Shown: piece after piece, positions 15,005 to 22,644 of the stretch
How positions within the stretch are numbered: position 1 is the first letter of the stretch
How the letters are laid out: each line of letters begins with the position of its first letter
Source of the DNA: an uncultured Prevotella sp.
GTDB lineage: Bacteria > Bacteroidota > Bacteroidia > Bacteroidales > Bacteroidaceae
Assembly: GCA_902477645.1 (NCBI GenBank)
Contig: CABSIA010000009.1
Coordinates: 1 to 40,364, forward strand
Length of the DNA stretch: 40,364 nt
Reading direction: 5' to 3'
Translations under genes and position numbers: made by a program
Notes under the pieces: model-generated
What the model saw: only the letters and a program-made list of their open reading frames with translations
What the model was told of the DNA's origin: nothing
Database searches by the model: none

Positions 15005-15036
15005 CAAATATAAAACTTATAAATGACAATTCCAAA
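15005..15036 (-). promoter_or_regulatory. Promoter of the candidate small RNA
   Basis: TTTG (15036-15033) and TATATTTG (15012-15005) on the minus strand with a 20-bp spacer. It is a full match to the Bacteroidota consensus at both boxes, inside a 412-bp gene-free stretch. Confidence 0.6.
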
Positions 15037-15090
15037 TTTTTAGGCGACAAAAGTCATTTTTTAACATATATACAGATAAAATAAGTGATT

Positions 15091-15125
15091 TTTGTCGTAT
15101 GTTCTGTTATATTTTTATACCTTTG
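15091..15125 (+). promoter_or_regulatory. Probable promoter of the pectin-enzyme gene
   Basis: TACCTTTG (15118-15125) is a good -7 box. TTTG at 15091-15094 is 23 bp away, slightly longer than usual. The start near 15132 gives a ~57-nt A-rich leader before ATG 15189. Confidence 0.45.
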
Positions 15126-15188
15126 CAAAAGAAAGTAAAGTATTAGAACAACAAACTAAAAAAACAATCAAAAAAAAAAAAAAACAAC

Positions 15189-17774
15189 ATGATGAGACAA
15201 ATCATTTCAACATTGCTCTTTTTGATTTTCCTACCCATCGGCATATTGGCTCAGGGATGGAACGAAAGTGAGTACAAAAAAATCGAGAGCGGCATCAGAA
15301 CTCCGCAGTTTGCTGACAGGACATTCTACATCAAACAATTTGGCGCCAAGGAGAATGCGACAGCAGCAGCCAACCAGAAGGCCATAAACAAGGCCATCTC
15401 CACATGTTCTGCCAAGGGAGGCGGAACGGTTGTTGTGCCCAAGGGTGTATGGAACACTGGCGCAATCAGGATGAGAAGCCATGTAAATCTGCATCTTGAA
15501 GAGGGAGCGACAATTCTTTTCGCCTTCAAGCCCGAGCTTTATCCATTGGTGAAAACATCCTGGGAAGGCTTGGGATGCTGGAACTATTCGCCATGTATCT
15601 ACGCCTACGGCGAGACCGATCTCGCCATTACTGGCAAGGGTACCATTGACGGAAACGGAAGCAGAGAGACATGGTGGCCATGGTGCGGTGCTACAAAATT
15701 TGGATATGTAGAAGGCCAGACCAAGGAATCGCAGAAACTCGGCAGTCGCGCACAGTTGCTGAAATACGCAGAGGACGGTGTGCCTGAGGACGAGAGAAAG
15801 TTCGGCATGGGACAAGGTCTGAGACCTCAGCTCATAAACTTCAACCGCTGCGACGGTATCATTATTAAAGACGTAAAACTTACGAACTCTCCTTTCTGGG
15901 TAATACATCCGCTGTTGTCTAAAAACATCACTGTCGACGGAGTATATATCTGGAACGAGGGACCAAACGGCGACGGATGCGACCCTGAGGCTTGCGAGAA
16001 CGTGCTTATACAAAACTGTACTTTCCACACAGGAGACGACTGCATTGCCATAAAGAGCGGACGCAACAACGACGGACGTCTATGGAACACGCCAAGCAAG
16101 AACATCATAATACGCAACTGCACCATGGAAGACGGGCATGGAGGCGTGGTTATCGGCTCTGAGATTTCTGGCGGATGCCAGAATGTATATGCCGAGAACT
16201 GCCACATGGACTCGCCAGACCTCGACCGTGTGCTCAGAATAAAGACCAACAACTGCCGCGGCGGCCTCATAGAGAACATAAACATGAGAAACGTGACGGT
16301 GGGACAATGCCGCGAGGCAGTATTGAAGATAAACCTCGACTATGAGTCTAAAGAGCTTTGCTACCGTGGCTTCCAGCCTACGGTAAGGAAGGTTTACATG
16401 GAAAACGTAACCTGCCAGAAGAGCAACTATGGCGTACTGGTAATAGGACTCAACGAGATAGAGAACGTTTACGATATAACCGTAAAGAACTGCAAGTTTG
16501 ACGGTGTGGTAAAACAGCCTGTAAAGATAACAGGAAAAACCCGCGACATGAAGTTCGACAACTTGTTCATAAACGGACAGCTGATACTCACCGAAGCCGA
16601 CAAGCCATACAAGAACTACTCGCAATGGATGACATGGTCGGAGATGAACAGTTACCTGAGAAGCTACCTGCTTGACTTCTCAAAGAAACCAAAATGGAGC
16701 TACGTGATGGGAATAGAGATGGAGAGCATGCTCGACACTTATCTTAGATATAAGGATGAGAAAATTGTAGACTATCTTTGTGAATATCCTGCAACAATGA
16801 TCGACCAGCAAGGCAACGTCACAGGCTACAAGCTCGAGGACTACAACCTTGACAATGTGCGCACGGCAAAATTTATATACCGCATGAACGAGCTGTTTCC
16901 AGCCGAAAACCTGCAAAAGGCTCTCTACACCTTGTTTAGCCAGTTAGAGAAACAGCCACGCACCAACGAGGGGGTATGGTGGCACAAAGCCATATATGCC
17001 AACCAGGTCTGGCTCGACGGAATATTCATGGGACTCCCCTACTACACTCTTGCCGCACCTTCGCTCAAAGGCATGAAGAAGGCACAGAATAAATATTGGA
17101 AAGATGCCATAGACCAGATTATAAAGACCGACAAGCGTACATACGACCCGAAAACAAACCTCTGGAAACACGCCTGGGATGAGACCCACACCGCTTTCTG
17201 GGCTGACAAGGAGACAGGACAGAGCAAGCACACCTGGGCAAGGGCTTTGGGATGGTATGTCATGGCTATGACAGAGGTGCTCGACGTATTGCCTGCCGAA
17301 TATCCAGGCCGCAACGATGTTGTCGCTTTGTTGGAGAAGACCATGAGGTCTGTAGTCGACTATCAGGACAAAAAAACAGGAGTCTGGTACGATGTTCTTG
17401 ATGTAAAAGACAAGCGCAACTATCTTGAGTCCACAGCCTCGTCTATGTTCGCGTACGTCATGCTGAAAGGCGTGCGAAAAGGATATCTTCCAAAAGAATT
17501 CCGCAAGCACGGCATTAAGGCATTCAACGGCATTGTGGAGAACTTTATAAAGGTAAATGCAGACAAGACAATCTCACTTACCAACTGCTGTGCCGTATCA
17601 GGTCTCGGCCCGGCACCTGGCCCATACGTAAAGAAACCAAACTTCAAGCGCGACGGCAGTTTTGACTACTACATGAGCGAGCCAATAAGAGACAACGACG
17701 CAAAGGGCGTAGGCCCCTTCATCTGGGCTGCACTCGAGATGGAATGCATGCCAATTGATGGGGGTAAGGAGTAA
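15189..17774 (+). CDS. GH28 polygalacturonase fused to GH105 unsaturated galacturonyl hydrolase
   Basis: The 861-residue exported protein starts with a signal peptide (to AQ22). Residues ~45-465 are a GH28 beta-helix with the family motifs NGDGCD (Asp262, Asp265), GDDCIAIKSG (Asp283/Asp284), GHG (His317) and RIK (350-352). Residues ~480-855 are a GH105 domain with WWHKAIYANQVWLDGIFMGLPYY (Asp610, the family's catalytic acid), HTWARALGWYVMAM and SGLGPAPGPYV. GH28 cuts saturated polygalacturonate or rhamnogalacturonan. GH105 removes the 4,5-unsaturated sugar left by lyases. One chain can thus finish products of both hydrolases and lyases. It heads the pectin locus and is followed by a PL1 lyase gene. 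Confidence 0.93.
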   Translation: MMRQIISTLLFLIFLPIGILAQGWNESEYKKIESGIRTPQFADRTFYIKQFGAKENATAAANQKAINKAISTCSAKGGGTVVVPKGVWNTGAIRMRSHVNLHLEEGATILFAFKPELYPLVKTSWEGLGCWNYSPCIYAYGETDLAITGKGTIDGNGSRETWWPWCGATKFGYVEGQTKESQKLGSRAQLLKYAEDGVPEDERKFGMGQGLRPQLINFNRCDGIIIKDVKLTNSPFWVIHPLLSKNITVDGVYIWNEGPNGDGCDPEACENVLIQNCTFHTGDDCIAIKSGRNNDGRLWNTPSKNIIIRNCTMEDGHGGVVIGSEISGGCQNVYAENCHMDSPDLDRVLRIKTNNCRGGLIENINMRNVTVGQCREAVLKINLDYESKELCYRGFQPTVRKVYMENVTCQKSNYGVLVIGLNEIENVYDITVKNCKFDGVVKQPVKITGKTRDMKFDNLFINGQLILTEADKPYKNYSQWMTWSEMNSYLRSYLLDFSKKPKWSYVMGIEMESMLDTYLRYKDEKIVDYLCEYPATMIDQQGNVTGYKLEDYNLDNVRTAKFIYRMNELFPAENLQKALYTLFSQLEKQPRTNEGVWWHKAIYANQVWLDGIFMGLPYYTLAAPSLKGMKKAQNKYWKDAIDQIIKTDKRTYDPKTNLWKHAWDETHTAFWADKETGQSKHTWARALGWYVMAMTEVLDVLPAEYPGRNDVVALLEKTMRSVVDYQDKKTGVWYDVLDVKDKRNYLESTASSMFAYVMLKGVRKGYLPKEFRKHGIKAFNGIVENFIKVNADKTISLTNCCAVSGLGPAPGPYVKKPNFKRDGSFDYYMSEPIRDNDAKGVGPFIWAALEMECMPIDGGKE

Positions 17775-17789
17775 GAAGTAAAGTGAGGC

Positions 17790-17888
17790 TGTAGGGCCGC
17801 TATGAATAGCGGCCGCAAATAGTCCATACAGGCATAATAATCCAAATTAACGTACTTGGTTGCGGGCGCTATTCATAGCGGCCCTACA
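17790..17888. repeat. REPIN-like pair between the two pectin-enzyme genes
   Basis: TGTAGGGCCGCTATGAATAG to GCAA (17790-17818) is the left unit, with a GGCCGCTAT/ATAGCGGCC stem. The right unit (17860-17888, ...CATAGCGGCCCTACA) is its inverse. The spacing matches that of the pair at 11693-11793, and the inner edge TTGGTTGCG is shared. It ends 19 bp before the lyase start codon. Confidence 0.75.
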
Positions 17889-17907
17889 AATTTCTAAAAC
17901 AACAATT

Positions 17908-20043
17908 ATGAAACGTAAAATAACTACAATAATTGCAGCAGTTGTTTCGGTTGCTGCAATGGCACAGGCTCCGGCATTCCCCGGAGCTGAGGGCTTTGCG
18001 AGATATACAACAACGGGAGGAAGAGGCGGCAAGGTGTTGCACGTAACCAATCTCAACGACTCGGGCACCGGCTCACTCCGCCAGGCCCTGCAGAACACAT
18101 CCGGCAAGAGAATAATAGTTTTCGATGTATCAGGAACCATTGCCCTGAAGAGTAATCTCACAATAAAATATGACGATGTAACAGTTGAGGGACAGACAGC
18201 TCCCGGCGACGGTATAACACTTCGCGACTATTCGCTTGAAAATAAGGCGAACAACGTTATTGTAAGATTTATAAGGGTAAGGCGCGGCAATGCAGTCGAC
18301 GTAAACGACGGAGCCGACTCTTTCTGGGGTAAAAACAGGAACAATATCATCATAGACCATTGCTCTATGAGCTGGAGCATAGACGAGACCGCATCTTTCT
18401 ACGACAATAAAAACTTCACCATGCAATGGTGTACTATAGCCGAGAGCCTAAACAATGCCGGACATGACAAGGGTGCTCATGGATATGGCGGTATCTGGGG
18501 CGGAAAGAGTGCCTCGTTCCATCATAATCTGCTTGCCCATCATACCAACAGATGCCCAAGACTTAACGGTGCGCGATACGGCTGGGGAGGCACTGCCGAC
18601 GACAACTACGCAAGCAGCATACTTGCCGAACAAGTAGACCTCAGAAACAACGTCATGTACAACTGGGGGCAAGGAAACGGCGCATACGCAGGGATGGGCG
18701 GATTCCACAACATCGTGAACAACTATTACAAATATGGTCCCGCAACTAAGAACAAATACCGTGTATTCCAATGCGGCCACACCTCAAATGCGTCTGGCGA
18801 GGTTATTCCAAAAAACACCTACGGCCACTTCTATATCAACGGCAACTACGTAAGAGACAAAGGTGAGAACTACGACTGGAACGGCGTTATTGTAGATGAC
18901 AACAATGCTACCATCTGGGACACCATCCGCCTCGAAGCACCAATAAATACAGGAGCTGTAACAACCCATAAGGCACAGACTGCATTCGACAAAGTATTAG
19001 CATACGCAGGCGCCTCATACAAACGTGACGCTGTGGATGCGAGATACGTTAACGAGGCGAAAAACGGAACGGCTACATACAAGGGGCATGTAACAAAATT
19101 GGCTGGTATTATAGACTCTCAGGACGATGTAAACGGATGGCCAACACTGATAAGCAAACAAAAACTGACAGATACCGACAACGACGGCATGCCCGACATT
19201 TGGGAAACTGCGCATGGCCTCAACCCTAACAACGCTTCCGATGCCTCAGCCTACACCATCGACAAGAAAGGGTACTACACTAATATAGAAGTTTACTGCA
19301 ACGCTCTCGTTGAGGATTTGATGAAGGCCGGAAATGCAGACGCCATTGAGGCTGTAGACGAATACTATCCAGAGACACAGAAGGTGGAAGGCATTCCATA
19401 TTATGACGGATCTGAGGCTGAGGGAGGATATGGCGTAGACCCGGAGCCGACAGACCCGGAAACTCCAGCGGGAGAAAAGGTATCGTACACCCTGTCGCAA
19501 GACACTTATTCCAATAGTCCCTCAACTGCGACATGGAACTTCAGCAACGGACTCTCCATATCGAACGAAAGCGGCAAAGCCTATCAAGCAGGCAACGAGA
19601 AGGGCATCAAATATTCGGCAAATGTGCAATACACCATCTCGCTGCCCGAGAACATAAGCATTGACTCACTAATATTTTCAGGCTATGACAACTATCAGGG
19701 AACAGATGCTTACATTGCAGAACTTGCCGGCACAACGTTTGATGAGACCGATTATGTGTTCCCGCAAAAAGACGCAGACGGCAATTATATTATGACAACA
19801 CAAAAAATAATTCTGAACACACCTGCAAAGAATCAGTTGACATTCACTCCGAAAGGAAAACAGGTGGTATGGACAATAGACCTGTATGGCACAAACACCA
19901 CAACGTTTATAGCTGGTACCGACAATGACGGCTGCACCGGCGAAAGACAATTCTACAATATACAGGGAGTAAACATAGGCAAGCCGCAAAAAGGACTCGT
20001 CATAGTCAAAAACGGCAATGTCACAAGGAAAAAAATATATTAA
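17908..20043 (+). CDS. Secreted PL1-family pectate lyase with C-terminal tail
   Basis: Pectate lyases cleave polygalacturonate by beta-elimination with calcium. I chose ATG 17908 because it begins a proper signal peptide (MKRKITTIIAAVVSVAAMAQ). A TTG at 17860 would read through the REP repeat. The 711-residue protein has FPGAEGFARYTTGG-type opening residues at 24-38 and IIIDHCSMSWSIDE (147-160). HHTNRCPRLNGA (211-222), carrying the likely catalytic Arg, completes the PL1 core. A calcium-type loop, DTDNDGMPDIWE, follows the core. Residues ~495-670 form a further beta-rich domain. The end, FYNIQG...KGLVIVKNGNVTRKKIY, is a tail shared with two neighbours. Confidence 0.92.
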   Translation: MKRKITTIIAAVVSVAAMAQAPAFPGAEGFARYTTTGGRGGKVLHVTNLNDSGTGSLRQALQNTSGKRIIVFDVSGTIALKSNLTIKYDDVTVEGQTAPGDGITLRDYSLENKANNVIVRFIRVRRGNAVDVNDGADSFWGKNRNNIIIDHCSMSWSIDETASFYDNKNFTMQWCTIAESLNNAGHDKGAHGYGGIWGGKSASFHHNLLAHHTNRCPRLNGARYGWGGTADDNYASSILAEQVDLRNNVMYNWGQGNGAYAGMGGFHNIVNNYYKYGPATKNKYRVFQCGHTSNASGEVIPKNTYGHFYINGNYVRDKGENYDWNGVIVDDNNATIWDTIRLEAPINTGAVTTHKAQTAFDKVLAYAGASYKRDAVDARYVNEAKNGTATYKGHVTKLAGIIDSQDDVNGWPTLISKQKLTDTDNDGMPDIWETAHGLNPNNASDASAYTIDKKGYYTNIEVYCNALVEDLMKAGNADAIEAVDEYYPETQKVEGIPYYDGSEAEGGYGVDPEPTDPETPAGEKVSYTLSQDTYSNSPSTATWNFSNGLSISNESGKAYQAGNEKGIKYSANVQYTISLPENISIDSLIFSGYDNYQGTDAYIAELAGTTFDETDYVFPQKDADGNYIMTTQKIILNTPAKNQLTFTPKGKQVVWTIDLYGTNTTTFIAGTDNDGCTGERQFYNIQGVNIGKPQKGLVIVKNGNVTRKKIY

Positions 20044-20050
20044 AAAGGCT

Positions 20051-20070
20051 GGGGAAATTCACATTTCTCC
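20051..20070 (+). terminator. Hairpin after the pectate lyase gene
   Basis: GGGGAAAT (20051-20058) pairs with ATTTCTCC (20063-20070) around TCAC, with one G-T pair. No immediate T-run follows, so it is a weak terminator or an mRNA-end stabiliser. Confidence 0.4.
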
Positions 20071-20142
20071 GCAGTCAGCACATTTTTGTACAATTTAATA
20101 ATATTTTAACGTACAGCCTGCTGGCATACAAACTATTTTCCT

Positions 20143-20150
20143 TAACTTTG
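20143..20150 (+). promoter_or_regulatory. -7 box before the 411-residue secreted protein
   Basis: TAACTTTG lies 28 bp before the ATG at 20179 and fits the Bacteroidota -7 element. The -33 region has no clear TTTG. It suggests separate transcription from the lyase gene. Confidence 0.45.
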
Positions 20151-20178
20151 CAAAAAGTTATTAATAAAAAAAAACATT

Positions 20179-21414
20179 ATGAACAAAATTCTACGCTTAT
20201 CTCTTTTAGCGGTGCTTGCTCTGGCAACAAGCATCAGCTTTGCAGAAACAGTCATCTGGCAGGAAGACTGGTCAACAGCCTCTAAAGACCAGACTCCGAC
20301 AGAAGTAAACCCAAACTACACTTTCGGTAACGGAAAAGGTACTACAAAAATCTACATGGAGAATTTGGCTGGCGGCACAGCTCCGGAGCTTCTTGTGGCT
20401 AAGAGTAACGGTTTCCTTACTGCAAGCGTTGACCTTAAAGGTGCAAACGGTGATATGACCTTACGCTTTAAGACAAACAAGACCATCGCCGTAACATCAG
20501 AGACTACAGGTGTTACAGTCGGTGAGGCAACAAAGACAGGCTTCGATTATGAGTTGACTGTCAATGTACCGGCCGGTGTCACAACATTGTCACTCACTTT
20601 CACCAGCACAACAACCTCAAATGCGCGTCTCGATGATATTGTTCTCTTCCAAGGTGAGGCTAAGAAAACTGCCGGACTGTCTTGGGGGACAGCATCAAGA
20701 GATGTGACAATAGGCTCTGAGGACAACAAATTCCCAACCCTTTCCAACACCAACAACCTGCCTGTAACCTACGCGTCAGACAACGAGGAAGTTGCAAAAA
20801 TCGATGCTGAAGGCGTTGTAACTCTTATCGCCGCAGGTAAGGCCGTTATCTCCGCAAGCTTCGCAGGAAACGACGAGTACGAGGCCCAGACCGTCTCATA
20901 TACACTTACTGTAAAAGCCGCATCTACTGTTGACATCTCAAACACTCCCGAGACAGCCTACACCGTAGCAAAGGCTCTTGAGCTAATCAATGCCGGTGAG
21001 GGACTTGACACAAAGGTATACGTCAAGGGTACAGTCTCGACAATCACCGAGATAAACATGCAATACGGCAATGCCACATATTTTATTTCTGACGACGGCA
21101 CAACAACCAACCAGCTCAGTGTTTACAGAGGATACTACCTCGACGGTGAGAAATTCACGTCAGAAGACCAGTTTGAGGTTGGTGACGATGTAGTTGTATA
21201 TGGCAAGCTGGTTCTTTACAACAGCAAGACCCCTCAAATCACCACAGGCAGCACCATGTATTCAAAGAACGGCGTGACTGCAGGTGTAAACGGCGTAACA
21301 GCCGACATGACTGCCAAAGACGCTCCTGTATTCAACCTTGCCGGACAGCGTGTGAGCGGCAAGTTCAATGGGATTGTAATACAGAACGGAAAAAAGTTCA
21401 TCAACAGAAAATAG
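20179..21414 (+). CDS. Secreted multidomain protein: jelly-roll-like, Big-type and OB-fold-like domains
   Basis: The 411-residue product has a signal peptide (MNKILRLSLLAVLALATSISFA). It contains a beta-rich N-terminal domain (~23-160), a Big-type immunoglobulin-like domain (GLSWGTASRDVTIG ... VTYASDNEEVAKIDAEGVVTLIAAGKAVISASFAG, ~168-246) and an OB-fold-like domain (YTVAKALELINAG ... VYVKGTVSTI ... DDVVVYGKLVLY, ~258-370). The C-terminal tail reads FNLAGQRVSGKFNGIVIQNGKKFINRK. Such combinations occur in secreted Bacteroidales proteins of carbohydrate loci and probably bind glycan or cell surface. No catalytic residues are seen. Confidence 0.7.
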   Translation: MNKILRLSLLAVLALATSISFAETVIWQEDWSTASKDQTPTEVNPNYTFGNGKGTTKIYMENLAGGTAPELLVAKSNGFLTASVDLKGANGDMTLRFKTNKTIAVTSETTGVTVGEATKTGFDYELTVNVPAGVTTLSLTFTSTTTSNARLDDIVLFQGEAKKTAGLSWGTASRDVTIGSEDNKFPTLSNTNNLPVTYASDNEEVAKIDAEGVVTLIAAGKAVISASFAGNDEYEAQTVSYTLTVKAASTVDISNTPETAYTVAKALELINAGEGLDTKVYVKGTVSTITEINMQYGNATYFISDDGTTTNQLSVYRGYYLDGEKFTSEDQFEVGDDVVVYGKLVLYNSKTPQITTGSTMYSKNGVTAGVNGVTADMTAKDAPVFNLAGQRVSGKFNGIVIQNGKKFINRK

Positions 21415-21476
21415 AATTCCATTTCCATTGTTGCTTTCCACACGTCTAATCACAAAGGAGCATACAAATAAAACAA

Positions 21477-21517
21477 ACACGGCACCTGTTAACTGCAGTT
21501 ATCGGGTGCCGTGTTTT
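21477..21517. terminator. Bidirectional terminator between convergent genes
   Basis: ACACGGCACC (21477-21486) pairs with GGTGCCGTGT (21505-21514), a perfect 10-bp stem. T residues follow on the plus strand and a T-rich run follows on the minus strand. It can end transcripts of the 411-residue gene and of the opposing secreted protein. Confidence 0.8.
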
Positions 21518-21574
21518 TACTTGCGGGTTAAGTTTTCAATGTCTCCCTAAGGAAGACTAAAATTTTGTGCTCAA

Positions 21575-22234
21575 TTATTTCGCATTAACGAATTTATGTC
21601 CGTTCCTGATTACAACACCTTTTGTGCCAGAAGAGACCCTCATGCCAGAAAGATTGTATATATCTCCATCCGCAACAGGTGCAATGACATGGGAAACACC
21701 ATCGGAGCCGACAAATTCAAAGCCATAGAAATTGACGCTGTTCACAGGATATTCAACATTCACATCGCCTGCCTTTGCAGAGACCGAGATAACAGGATAC
21801 ACATTCTTCTCTTCTCCGCCGATAACAGCCTTAACAGCATCAGACTCAAGAAGAAGCTCATTGTATAGCTCCGCATCAGACTGCTTAAGAACAACGTTGC
21901 GGTCAAGCGCAGAGTTGCTGCCCGTACGCGCATACACCTTTACGACACCGTCTGCTGGAAGAGTTAGTTTCAATGCGTTCTTTGAGGAAGACTTACCGCC
22001 CGTCTTCAAACGCATTTCGAATTTAACATAGCTGTCGGCTGTACCGAAATAAGCAGTATTCGCATCTATCTGATGCTTGCTTTTATCGGTATCTACAGTT
22101 GTCAGCACAAAACCGTTCTTCTCAAACGTCTCTGGAACTGCGCCTTTTTCCGTAGCTTCAGTAAATACAATCTGCTGCGCAGACACTGTTGCAGCAAAAG
22201 CGACTGCTGCAATAAGAGTAAAAATTTTCTTCAT
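21575..22234 (-). CDS. Small secreted protein of the pectin locus, unknown function
   Basis: I use ATG 22234, which starts a clear signal peptide (MKKIFTLIAAVAFAATVSAQ). An upstream in-frame ATG at 22300 lies at or before the promoter. The 219-residue protein is beta-rich (VKFEMRLKTGGKSSSKNALKLTLPA, VKVYARTGSNSA) and resembles small jelly-roll or carbohydrate-binding-like modules found with pectate lyases. That is a loose likeness. It ends IYNLSGMRVSSGTKGVVIRNG and HKFVNAK, the same kind of tail as the two preceding secreted proteins. It is the only gene of the locus on the minus strand. Confidence 0.65.
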   Translation of the reverse strand: MKKIFTLIAAVAFAATVSAQQIVFTEATEKGAVPETFEKNGFVLTTVDTDKSKHQIDANTAYFGTADSYVKFEMRLKTGGKSSSKNALKLTLPADGVVKVYARTGSNSALDRNVVLKQSDAELYNELLLESDAVKAVIGGEEKNVYPVISVSAKAGDVNVEYPVNSVNFYGFEFVGSDGVSHVIAPVADGDIYNLSGMRVSSGTKGVVIRNGHKFVNAK

Positions 22235-22265
22235 AATGTTATTGGTTATTAAGTTATTGACAATG

Positions 22266-22295
22266 CAAAAATATGGCAAACAGGAGCAATTCAAA
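22266..22295 (-). promoter_or_regulatory. Promoter of the minus-strand secreted protein
   Basis: TTTG (22295-22292), 18 bp, TATTTTTG (22273-22266) on the minus strand. The start near 22259 is ~25 nt before ATG 22234. The stretch 22296-22560 up to the next promoter is A/T-rich and shows nothing else I can support. Confidence 0.55.
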
Positions 22296-22566
22296 TTCAT
22301 TTGAAAATTGCAGAGTGCAGCCTATCTTCTGCAAAGGTAATAATAAAATCTGACAATCCCACTCCTTTTACAGGAATATTTTCAGGTATTCTCCCAAAAC
22401 AACATGCACAATATGCATATCAAAACGTAGATATATGGATAAATTTCCAATGACATGCCTGACTCACAAACTCCAAATGCAAATATTCTAAAGTTCAAGA
22501 TGTGTCATAAAGTGATAAAAATCAGAGGGTTGATAAATTTTTATAAAAATAAAACAACATTTACAC

Positions 22567-22595
22567 TTGTATTTGAATACTTTTTCGTAATTTTG
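22567..22595 (+). promoter_or_regulatory. Promoter of the SusC-SusD operon of the pectin locus
   Basis: TTG of CTTG (22567-22569), ~18 bp, TAATTTTG (22588-22595). The start near 22602 leaves a ~43-nt leader before ATG 22645. The 49 bp before SusC hold no terminator or leader peptide. Confidence 0.5.
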
Positions 22596-22644
22596 CAGAT
22601 GAACAAATCAATACAAATCTACACTAATCTAATAATTTTTAAGT

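Noticed and set aside
17860..17907. TTG start at 17860 for the pectate lyase, adding 16 residues
   Set aside because: It would translate the right half of the REPIN repeat; the ATG at 17908 begins a normal signal peptide.
19900..20043. Full type IX secretion C-terminal domain on the pectate lyase
   Set aside because: The tail is shorter than the usual ~70-80 residue domain and no type IX genes are visible here, so only a shared tail is reported.
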